Assembly: GCA_944325335.1 (NCBI GenBank)
Contig: CALUZR010000008.1
Span: 25,783-89,782, forward strand
DNA length: 64,000 nucleotides
Direction of reading: 5' to 3'
Source of the DNA: an uncultured Parabacteroides sp.
GTDB taxonomy: Bacteria; Bacteroidota; Bacteroidia; Bacteroidales; Tannerellaceae
The position numbers and the translations under genes were made by a program. Positions 25,974 to 33,348 of the stretch are shown here, in pieces; the first letter of the stretch is position 1; every line of letters starts with the position of its first letter. A model generated the notes under the pieces. The model was not told where the DNA came from, ran no database searches, and saw only the letters and a program-made list of their open reading frames with translations.

Positions 25974-27275
25974 TTATACACTTTTCCCGTACAATTCGAA
26001 GGCTTGCGCGTCTTCGATTTCAACTTGATAGAAATGTCCGGGTTTCAATACCTTGCCCTCTTCCTTACGTATCAGGACTTCGGGATCGACTTCCGGCGAA
26101 TCGAACTCGGTGCGACCGATATAGAAATCCTCCTCTTCGCGGTCGACCATTACCTTATACGTATGTCCGATCTTCGCTGTGTTGGCTTCCAGGGAAATGC
26201 GTTCTTGGATGGCCATAAGCGTATCCAGCCGCTCTTGTTTGACCTCTTGCGGAATATCGTCGGTGTAATGCTGGTAAGCGTAGGTGCCCTCTTCGTGGCT
26301 ATAGGCAAAGGCGCCCATCCGTTCGAAGCGAGCTTGGCGGACGAAAGCAAGCAATTCCTCGAAGTCTTCTTCAGTCTCGCCCGGATGTCCCACCATGAGT
26401 GTGGTGCGGAGGTGGATTCCCGGCACCTCTTCGCGCATCCGTTCCAAAAGCTCATAGGTCTCAGCCTTCGTAATGTTCCGTCGCATCAGCTTGAGCATCC
26501 GGTCGCTAATGTGCTGTAAGGCAATGTCCATATAGCGGCATACGTTCTCCCGTTCGCGCATCACTCGGAGCAAGTCGTAGGGGAAATGCGCTGGATAGCC
26601 ATAATGAAGCCGGATCCATTCCACGCCAGGCACGTCCGAGAGGCGCTCCACCAATTCCGGAAGCGCCATCCGCTTGTAGAGATCCAATCCGTAGAAGGTC
26701 AAATCCTGCGCAATGAGTTGGAATTCTTTCACACCCCGGTGGGTCAGGAGCTTGACTTCCTCCACCAATTCTTCCATGGGGCGGGATTGGTAAGGACCCG
26801 TAATGAGCGGAATCGAACAATACGAGCACGTGCGGTTGCATCCTTCGCCAATCTTGAGGTAGGCATAATGCTTGGGCGTGGTAAGGACGCGGTCGTGCGC
26901 CAATTCCGGATGATACGCTTTGCCCAAATCAGAAATCAGCTCTTTCCAGTTGAACTTCCCGTAGAAATGGTCTACTTCAGGTAATTCCTGTACCAGATCG
27001 TGCATGAAACGTTCCGAAAGGCAGCCCATGACGAACAACTTACCAATCCGTCCCTGCTTCTTCGCTTCGCCCAGCTCGAGGATCATCTCGATGGATTCTG
27101 CCTGTGCGTCACCAATAAAACCACAGGTATTGACCACTACGATTTCCCCATTGATGCGATGCGGATCGTGCTCCACCTTGTAGCCATTGGCCGCAAACTG
27201 GCGCATCAATTGCTCCGAATCCACCAAGTTCTTCGAGCAACCCAACGTGATGATGTCTACTTTATTCTTTCTCAT
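25974..27275 (-). CDS. rimO: Ribosomal protein S12 methylthiotransferase RimO
   Basis: A 433-residue radical-SAM enzyme that methylthiolates an aspartate of ribosomal protein S12. N-terminal UPF0004 domain with LGCSKNLVDSE at about 11-21 and NTCGFIGDA at about 48-56. Radical-SAM cysteines in CNRTCSYC at about 143-150. C-terminal TRAM domain at about 370-433. The LGCSKN and absence of MiaB-type features favour RimO over MiaB. First gene of the rimO-HU-LysM operon. Confidence 0.95.
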   Translation of the reverse strand: MRKNKVDIITLGCSKNLVDSEQLMRQFAANGYKVEHDPHRINGEIVVVNTCGFIGDAQAESIEMILELGEAKKQGRIGKLFVMGCLSERFMHDLVQELPEVDHFYGKFNWKELISDLGKAYHPELAHDRVLTTPKHYAYLKIGEGCNRTCSYCSIPLITGPYQSRPMEELVEEVKLLTHRGVKEFQLIAQDLTFYGLDLYKRMALPELVERLSDVPGVEWIRLHYGYPAHFPYDLLRVMRERENVCRYMDIALQHISDRMLKLMRRNITKAETYELLERMREEVPGIHLRTTLMVGHPGETEEDFEELLAFVRQARFERMGAFAYSHEEGTYAYQHYTDDIPQEVKQERLDTLMAIQERISLEANTAKIGHTYKVMVDREEEDFYIGRTEFDSPEVDPEVLIRKEEGKVLKPGHFYQVEIEDAQAFELYGKSV

Positions 27276-27326
27276 TTTGTCCTTTTTCCTATATTATATG
27301 TTTGATGCGCCCTTAGGTCGACCTTC

Positions 27327-27466
27327 GCCCTACGGTAGGGCAGAGGCTCTGCCTAATGCCTGGCAGGCATCCTGCCCAATACGTGGCAGACCCTCTGCCT
27401 AACGTTAGGCAGCATGTCTACCCCGAACGCGGTAGACCCTCTACCCCGAGCGTGGTAGAGGTGCTG
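27327..27466. repeat. 23-bp palindromic repeat array, six copies, upstream of rimO / downstream of ftsY
   Basis: Units start near 27327, 27350, 27373, 27396, 27419 and 27442, a period of 23. Each unit is itself an imperfect palindrome of the form TGCCTAACGTTAGGCA or TACCCCGAACGCGGTA. The loops differ while the stems are kept by paired changes. It lies in the 207-bp gap between ftsY (ends 27483) and the start of rimO, and could act as a multi-hairpin terminator of ftsY. Confidence 0.85.
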
Positions 27467-27482
27467 CCGGGAATTAATGGGT

Positions 27483-28436
27483 TTATTCCCCAAACAGCGA
27501 ATTGACAAACTCGCGCTTGCGGAAGACTTGCAAATCCTCCATGCCTTCGCCCAGGCCGATGTATTTGACGGGGATGCGGAACTGGTCGGAAATGCCAATC
27601 ACGACACCGCCTTTGGCCGTGCCATCCAGCTTCGTGACGGCAAGAGCGTTCACCTCGGTCGCGGCTGTGAATTGCTTGGCTTGTTCGAAGGCGTTTTGCC
27701 CGGTCGAGCCGTCGAGTACGAGCAGCACTTCGTGGGGCGCGTCGGGGACTACCTTCTTCATCACGTTCTTTATCTTGGTCAATTCGTTCATCAGGTTGAT
27801 CTTGTTGTGCAAACGTCCGGCAGTATCGATGATGACAACATCGGCGTCGTTCGCCTTGGCCGAGCTGAGCGTATCGAATGCCACGGACGCCGGGTCGGAA
27901 CCCATCTTTTGCTTGACAATGGGTACGCCTACGCGTTCGCTCCAAATCACCAGTTGCTCGACGGCGGCTGCGCGGAACGTATCGGCTGCTCCCAGATACA
28001 CTTTCTTTCCGGCTTTCTTGAATTGGTATGCCAATTTGCCGATGGTAGTCGTTTTGCCCACGCCATTTACGCCTACGACCATAATGACGTACGGACGTTT
28101 GTCGGCCGGGAGGTCGAAGCCTTCGCCATCTTCCGTGTTGTTCTCGGTCAGGAGGTTGGCGATTTCTTCCCGCAAGATGTTTGTCAACTCGGAGGTGGTG
28201 ACATACTTATCTCTTTCCACACGTTTTTCGATGCGGTCGATGATTTTCAGCGTAGTTTCCACGCCGACGTCTGAGGTAATCAAGACCTCTTCCAGGTTGT
28301 CCAGCACGGCGTCGTCCACCTTGCTCTTGCCGGCAATGGCACGCGTGATTTTGGTAAAGACATTTTCCTTTGTCTTGGAAAGGCCCTTATCCAAGGTCTC
28401 TTTCTTTTCTTTGCTGAAAAAACTAAATATACCCAT
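27483..28436 (-). CDS. ftsY: Signal recognition particle receptor FtsY
   Basis: A 317-residue SRP GTPase. N domain at about 1-100 and G domain with GVNGVGKTTTIGKLA (G1) at about 119-133, DTFRAAAVEQL at about 154-164, DTAGR at about 208-212 and TKLDGTAKGG at about 266-275. The short N-terminus without an acidic A domain is usual in Bacteroidetes. It docks ribosome-SRP complexes at the membrane. Confidence 0.97.
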   Translation of the reverse strand: MGIFSFFSKEKKETLDKGLSKTKENVFTKITRAIAGKSKVDDAVLDNLEEVLITSDVGVETTLKIIDRIEKRVERDKYVTTSELTNILREEIANLLTENNTEDGEGFDLPADKRPYVIMVVGVNGVGKTTTIGKLAYQFKKAGKKVYLGAADTFRAAAVEQLVIWSERVGVPIVKQKMGSDPASVAFDTLSSAKANDADVVIIDTAGRLHNKINLMNELTKIKNVMKKVVPDAPHEVLLVLDGSTGQNAFEQAKQFTAATEVNALAVTKLDGTAKGGVVIGISDQFRIPVKYIGLGEGMEDLQVFRKREFVNSLFGE

Positions 28437-28497
28437 ATCTTATCAATTTAATGACTTGTCTTTTTGAATGCGCGTGTAAAATTACACAAAAACTATG

Positions 28498-30756
28498 TTA
28501 CTCAATCACTTTTAGGCGGGCAAATTTCAGTAAAAGTTGTTTTTGCCCGCATTTGTCAAAATCAACTACGGCTTTGCGGTTGTTTCCCTCGCCTTCGAAT
28601 GCCCGGATGACGCCTTCGCCAAAGCGTTCGTGCCATACGCGCATATCGATTTGCAGGTTGGAATAATCGGTCTGTGCCGCCGTATGCGTAGTTGGTTCGA
28701 TGCGTGTCAGTCGGCGAGGCGAGGCGGCTATCTGATGAGTTGCTTCTGAGACGGTTGGCTTATCCGAAACTCGGGATGCAGGACGGTCTGTAGAAACCGC
28801 CTCTAAGAAACGGCTATCGATATCGCGCAAGAAACGGCTGGGCACACACATTGTCGTTTGCCCGTTCTTATACCGGCTTCGGGCATACGACACAAGGCAA
28901 TTCCGCTCGGCACGCGTCAACGCCACGTAGAAAAGGCGGCGTTCTTCTTCCACAGCCCGCGGGTTCTCTTTCGACATGGCCGATGGGAACAAGTCCTCTT
29001 CCATCCCGACAATGAAGACATTCGGAAATTCCAGTCCTTTCGCCGCATGGACCGTCATGAGGGTTACTTTGTCGCGTCGTTCGTCCGTCTCGTCGTCTTG
29101 GTCGGTCAGGAGCGAGACTTCCGCCAGGAAATCAGCCAACGAAACATGCGTATTGCCCTCCTCTTTCCGTATTTCGCAGAATTCAACAATTCCTTTTAAT
29201 AGTTCCTGCAGGTTTTCCAGTTTCGAGATGCCTTCCGTCGAGCGGTCTTGCGACAGCATATTGACCAGTCCGCTTTCGCGTGCGATGAACAGGGCCAGTT
29301 CGTCGGCAGGCAAAGTTGCCAGCTTTTCGATGAACGCCGCCAGCATCTCCCGGAAAGCCGCCAGTTTTCCGGCGGTCCCTTTGTTGATATTGACGCCATA
29401 TTCCAAAGGAGCTTGGAGTACTTGCCAGAGACTTATATTATAGGTAGAGGCCGCGGTCGCCAACTTCTGGACCGTCGTATCGCCAATGCCCCGCGCAGGA
29501 TAATTGATGACGCGCTTGAATGCCTCTTCGTCGTGCGGATTCACCACGAGGCGGAAATAGGAAATCACATCCTTCACCTCTTTCCGCTGGTAGAACGACA
29601 ATCCGCCATAGATACGATAGGGGATGTTCCGCTTGCGCAGCGCTTCTTCCAACAGGCGGGATTGCGCGTTGGTCCGGTAAAGGATGGCATAATCCTGGTA
29701 TTTGTCCCGCTCGGCGAACTTCATCTCTTGGATGCGGGCAGCCACGGTGTATGCCTCTTCGTAATCTGAGTAGGTGGCTAAGAGGCGAATCTTGTTTCCC
29801 TCTTCCTTCTCCGAATAGACATGCTTCGGGATTTGCTCGCGGTTCTTGTCGATAAGGCTGTTGGCTGCATTGACGATGTTCTGCGTCGAACGGTAATTCC
29901 TTTCCAACTTAAAGAGTTTGCAACCCGGATAGGCGTTCCGGAATTGCAGGATATTGTCGATATTCGCCCCGCGGAAAGAGTAAATGCTCTGCGCGTCATC
30001 GCCTACGACACAAAGGTGCGGCTGCTTTTCGCACAAGCGTTTCACGATGAGGTGCTGGGCGAAGTTCGTATCCTGGTACTCGTCGACCAACACATAGCGG
30101 AAGGCATCTTGGTAGCGTGCCAATATCTCCGGATGGTCGCGAAAGAGGATATTCGTCTGGAGCAACAAATCGTCGAAATCCATGGCGCCGGCTTGGAGGC
30201 AACGGTTCTGGTACCGTTTGTAAATCTCCCGCAGTTCTGGCACCTTGCAACGGATATCGCTCTCGATAAGTTCTTTGTTCTGCTCGTAAGCCCGCCAGGT
30301 AATCAGCGCGTTTTTCGCATTCGAGATGCGGCTTTGCACCATGCCGGGGCGATAGGTCTTGTCGTCGAGCTGCATTTCTTTGATAATCGTGCGGATGAGG
30401 TTCTTCGAGTCGGCCGCATCGTATATCGTGAAGTTGGACGGAAACCCGATGGCCGCTGCTTCCCGGCGTAAAATGCGCGAGAAGATGGAATGGAACGTCC
30501 CCATCCACAACCATCGGGCCGTGCTTTCGCCCACTATGGCGGCGATGCGTTCTTTCATCTCGCGGGCAGCCTTGTTGGTAAACGTCAAGGCCAGGATAGA
30601 CGACGGACGCAATCCCTGCTTCAACAACCAGGCGATTTTGTATGTCAGCACCCGTGTCTTGCCTGAACCTGCGCCGGCTACGACCAGCTGGGGTCCTTCG
30701 CAATATACCACCGCCTCGCGTTGGCTTTCGTTCAATTCAGCTAAATATTCTTCCAC
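28498..30756 (-). CDS. pcrA: UvrD/PcrA-type SF1 DNA helicase
   Basis: A 752-residue ATP-dependent 3'-5' helicase. Motif I VAGAGSGKTRVL at about 26-37, motif II (VDEYQDTN) at about 226-233, motif III GDDAQSIYSFRG at about 257-268, motif IV ERNYRST, and motif VI VALTRAER at about 595. The C-terminal about 50 residues form a Tudor-like RNA-polymerase-binding domain (VWHERFGEGVIRAFEG), as in PcrA. Roles are repair and removal of stalled polymerase. Confidence 0.95.
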   Translation of the reverse strand: MEEYLAELNESQREAVVYCEGPQLVVAGAGSGKTRVLTYKIAWLLKQGLRPSSILALTFTNKAAREMKERIAAIVGESTARWLWMGTFHSIFSRILRREAAAIGFPSNFTIYDAADSKNLIRTIIKEMQLDDKTYRPGMVQSRISNAKNALITWRAYEQNKELIESDIRCKVPELREIYKRYQNRCLQAGAMDFDDLLLQTNILFRDHPEILARYQDAFRYVLVDEYQDTNFAQHLIVKRLCEKQPHLCVVGDDAQSIYSFRGANIDNILQFRNAYPGCKLFKLERNYRSTQNIVNAANSLIDKNREQIPKHVYSEKEEGNKIRLLATYSDYEEAYTVAARIQEMKFAERDKYQDYAILYRTNAQSRLLEEALRKRNIPYRIYGGLSFYQRKEVKDVISYFRLVVNPHDEEAFKRVINYPARGIGDTTVQKLATAASTYNISLWQVLQAPLEYGVNINKGTAGKLAAFREMLAAFIEKLATLPADELALFIARESGLVNMLSQDRSTEGISKLENLQELLKGIVEFCEIRKEEGNTHVSLADFLAEVSLLTDQDDETDERRDKVTLMTVHAAKGLEFPNVFIVGMEEDLFPSAMSKENPRAVEEERRLFYVALTRAERNCLVSYARSRYKNGQTTMCVPSRFLRDIDSRFLEAVSTDRPASRVSDKPTVSEATHQIAASPRRLTRIEPTTHTAAQTDYSNLQIDMRVWHERFGEGVIRAFEGEGNNRKAVVDFDKCGQKQLLLKFARLKVIE

Positions 30757-30786
30757 AATTTATCTTATCCTTATCTTTTCGGGGTG

Positions 30787-30794
30787 CAAATGTA
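30787..30794 (-). promoter_or_regulatory. -7 box of the UvrD/PcrA-type helicase gene
   Basis: The minus strand reads TACATTTG about 31 bases before the start codon, a good TAnnTTTG match. Confidence 0.55.
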
Positions 30795-30822
30795 CGAAAA
30801 AAGATGTTTCTGATGTGTATTA

Positions 30823-30939
30823 TGGCACACAGATGACACGGATTCGACAGATTTACACAGATATTTTATGGGTTAAGCCGTCACTCCTAATTAAAAGGAA
30901 TCTGTGGTCATCTGTTGAATCCGTGTCATCTGTGTGCCA
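30823..30939. repeat. 40-bp imperfect inverted repeat between marC and the helicase gene
   Basis: Left arm 30823-30862 and right arm 30900-30939 are reverse complements with a few mismatches; the outer 30 bases differ at one position. The arms are built from ACACAGAT/ACACGGATT words also common in intergenic repeats of many bacteria. It follows marC and may end its transcript. Confidence 0.85.
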
Positions 30940-30947
30940 TTCTATAT

Positions 30948-31595
30948 CTAAATTCCCCCTTGCTGGATGATGTCTACCAGGATAGGCTTGGCGCCGCTCA
31001 CAAAGCATTCGACGGCAATCACCATCAGGATAAGTCCCATGAGGCGCATCATGACGTTATTCCCCGTCTCGCCCATGAAACGCACCAACCGGGTAGAGGC
31101 TTTCAATATGAAAAAGGTAAGAACAAACACGAGGGCGATGACGGCCAAAAGCACCGCTTTGTTGATCCATTCGCCCGCATCTTCCATCAGCACAATGCCG
31201 TTGGCAATCGCGCCCGGACCGCATAGCATCGGAATGGCCAGCGGGGTGACGGATATATCGTCCGCCGTCTGCTGCATCGTCTTTTCGTCGAACTTCACAT
31301 GCGTGTAGTGCGCCTGGAGCATGTCGTATCCAATCTTCATGATCACAATACCGCCCGCAATGCGGAAGCCGTTCGTCGATAGCCCGAATACCTGGAACAG
31401 GAAGGGACCGAATATCGTAAACGAAATCATGATAAAGAAAGCCACCGCCGTCGCTTTCCGCGCGATTTTCTCCCGTTCTTTCTGCGACATGCCGGTCGTC
31501 ATCGAGAGGAAAACGGGCATGGTCCCCAGCGGGTTGATCAGGGTAAAGAAGGAAGTAAAGCACAACAAGGCAAAAGGAAATACGGACTCGTTCAT
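30948..31595 (-). CDS. MarC family integral membrane protein
   Basis: A 215-residue protein with six hydrophobic segments. MarC signatures are LFTLINPLGTMPVF-like at about 17-29 (sequence FTLINPLGTMPVFLSMT) and IPMLCGPGAIANGIVL at about 116-131. The function is unknown; despite the name, multidrug resistance is not supported for the family. It is transcribed alone and is followed by the inverted repeat. Confidence 0.9.
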   Translation of the reverse strand: MNESVFPFALLCFTSFFTLINPLGTMPVFLSMTTGMSQKEREKIARKATAVAFFIMISFTIFGPFLFQVFGLSTNGFRIAGGIVIMKIGYDMLQAHYTHVKFDEKTMQQTADDISVTPLAIPMLCGPGAIANGIVLMEDAGEWINKAVLLAVIALVFVLTFFILKASTRLVRFMGETGNNVMMRLMGLILMVIAVECFVSGAKPILVDIIQQGGI

Positions 31596-31619
31596 ATCGT
31601 TCTTGTTTTTAGTTATCGT

Positions 31620-31886
31620 TTATGCCATATTCTGAGGGGTGCCTAAGCCATATCGATGTTTTCCTTTCATGCGTTCGCTCATTTCGTGGGCAAAGGCAAT
31701 TTTGCTTAGGTTGGAAATGGGGTAATGCACCTCTTCCCAATCGCATACCGCATTGGCGAGGCGTGTATATTCAGCCTTGTCTTCTTCAGGAAGCAATTCC
31801 ATATCGCCCAGCTTTGTCCCTTTTTCCGTAATCTGGTTAATCATTTTCATGTACTCGCGGTATTCTTTGTCTGTTTTGATAACCAT
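31620..31886 (-). CDS. Small protein resembling the N-terminal half of HigA-type antitoxins, no HTH
   Basis: An 88-residue protein starting at the ATG at 31884-31886; the longer frame lacks support upstream of the promoter box. IKTDKEYREYMKMINQITEKG and the later DWEEVHYPI match the pattern seen N-terminal to the HTH in HigA-like antitoxins. The expected helix-turn-helix is replaced by a short basic tail. No partner toxin is adjacent. Either an orphan antitoxin-derived regulator or an unrelated family; function unknown. Confidence 0.6.
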   Translation of the reverse strand: MVIKTDKEYREYMKMINQITEKGTKLGDMELLPEEDKAEYTRLANAVCDWEEVHYPISNLSKIAFAHEMSERMKGKHRYGLGTPQNMA

Positions 31887-31918
31887 ATATGTGTTCTCCG
31901 AATATGTTTTAGACGTTG

Positions 31919-31926
31919 CAAAGATA
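31919..31926 (-). promoter_or_regulatory. -7 box of the HigA-like gene
   Basis: The minus strand reads TATCTTTG, 32 bases before the ATG. It supports the shorter start at 31886. Confidence 0.55.
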
Positions 31927-31987
31927 AGTACTATTTCCCAAAAAGGGAAGCAAAGAGCCATTTATTAAAGAATTAGCTTTCCAAAAA

Positions 31988-32327
31988 CGTGCAAAATGGT
32001 AGCGGGTCGACCCGCAAGGGGTTTGCAAGGCTTTCAAAATGGAATTTGGTCCACCAAATGGGGTTTGCACGACTTGCGAAATGGAATCTGGTCCACCAAA
32101 AAGTATTTTGCACGGCTTGTAAAATGGAATCTGGTCCACCAAATGGGCTTTGCACGGCTTGTAAAATGGAATTTGGTGCACCAAAAAGTACTTTGCAAGG
32201 CTTGCAAACTGGTTTTTGGTCTGCCGAAAGGTATTTTGCACGGTTTGCATGCTATTTTCTGGCAACCTGCAAGTATTTTACAAGCCTTGTAAACCCCTTG
32301 CGGGTCGACCTGCCACCATTTCGCACG
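31988..32327. repeat. 42-43-bp tandem repeat array flanked by 45-bp inverted ends
   Basis: The marker GGTCCACCA or its variants recurs at 32048, 32090, 32133, 32175, 32218 and 32261 (steps 42, 43, 42, 43, 43), about eight units in all. The ends 31988-32032 and 32283-32327 are reverse complements at 41 of 45 positions, each containing GGTCGACC. Frames across it are open only because of the repetition. It occupies most of the gap 31887-32428 between the HigA-like gene and the broken lipoprotein gene. Confidence 0.92.
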
Positions 32328-32428
32328 CCTTGCAACCCCTTTTCTTTAAGGCTGCAAATAGTTTGCAACGCGTGAAAAGCCCCAAATCCTGGAGGAAATG
32401 GGGTTTTTCAATAAAACGCGGTATTGTA

Positions 32429-32985
32429 TTATTCTATTTTCCCCTCGAAAACTATATCATATGTATTTGTATCAATACTGTATGCATATTTATGAATGGT
32501 CGTATAATTTGATATTCCAGATATTTCATCATAGTCTCTCTTGTTTTCACTATATACGAATTTGATGGCATTTCCTTTTAAATAAGTAGTATCCACATCA
32601 TAAAAAATATCCGGTTCATTTGCATAGTCACCTCGAAATATTAATCCAGAATCTCGATTGAATTCATGAACTATCTCCCAGGTCTTTAGATTAACTATTG
32701 GATAAGACTTTGAAGGTGAATTATCTTCATTCCAAACAGGAGCTACGATTTCATCATCAATAAAAATAATGCCATTTCTGAAAGTAGAAGATTCTTTTAT
32801 GGACAAGTAAGTTCCATCACCATGTCCAAAATCATCAATTGTTCCATAAACACTATACAAAAACATAAATTTATCATTCAGAAAAAGCATCGAGCTACTA
32901 TGGAAGTAAGAGTACTTTCAAGAATTGGTGGGAAGCATTTCATAAGAATAGATTTCATTCCCCTGTTTATCTAATTTCGAAAGAA
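32429..32985 (-). pseudogene. Remnant of a six-bladed beta-propeller (BF3164-like) lipoprotein gene
   Basis: A 153-residue frame (stop at 32429, ATG at 32890) continues upstream in the same frame through an in-frame TGA (32919-32921). It then reads LSKLDKQGNEIYSYEMLP, which reads like the interior of BF3164-like propeller lipoproteins. The signal peptide and the first blades are missing. Upstream, the frame runs into a terminator hairpin, marking the break point. I infer 5' deletion plus a nonsense change; expression as a fragment is unlikely to be functional. Confidence 0.55.
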
Positions 32986-33000
32986 AATGAGGATGGGCAT

Positions 33001-33034
33001 AAAAAAAGAGGCTCACTCTCCCGAGGAGGCCTCT
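33001..33034 (-). terminator. Rho-independent terminator without a gene in front of it
   Basis: On the minus strand AGAGGC (33034-33029) pairs with GCCTCT (33012-33007) around a GC-rich loop that can pair further, followed by seven T. No coding frame ends just before it, so it may terminate a small RNA or be left from a deleted gene. Confidence 0.7.
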
Positions 33035-33348
33035 CATTAGCAGACTTAATCAAAAAAACACTTTAACTTACTACTCTTTTCCCTTAGAGTAAGATTTAAC
33101 CTATAAAAACGGATAAATGTAGAAACACTTATTATGTATGTCGCTTATCTTATATACGAATATCGTGCCAAACTGTGCCAAACGCGGGCGATGCCTGCAA
33201 AAAGTGGGAAAAATACCTATAATTGGCCGGATTTATAACTATAAAAGGACGAAATGATAACTATGGATGGGGAAAAGGATGCCTATGAAGTGTGGAAGTG
33301 TGGAATATGGATGGGGAAGGTGTGGAATATTTCCCCAATCTGGATTCC
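33035..33348 (-). other. Non-coding gap with possible small RNA and sigma-54-like motif
   Basis: No gene recognised. On the minus strand there are two TTTGGCAC words 10 bases apart (33161-33181). The second, TGGCACGATATTCGTA, partly fits the sigma-54 -24/-12 pattern. Further on, TACTC/GAGTA can form a hairpin near 33080, then the terminator at 33001-33034. Reading from about 33120 to 33001 this could be a small RNA or the relic of a peptide gene. Confidence 0.3.

Noticed and set aside
27327..27466. CRISPR array
   Set aside because: Units are contiguous palindromes without spacers, and no cas genes are present; the same holds for the other arrays.
31989..32375. Several frames of 60-128 codons in the repeat region
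   Set aside because: All are produced by the tandem array and read the same repeated words; no start signals.
33161..33181. Sigma-54 promoter on the minus strand
   Set aside because: TGGCAC is present twice but the -12 part has only the G of the key GC pair; kept as a hint in the gap description, not called as a promoter.
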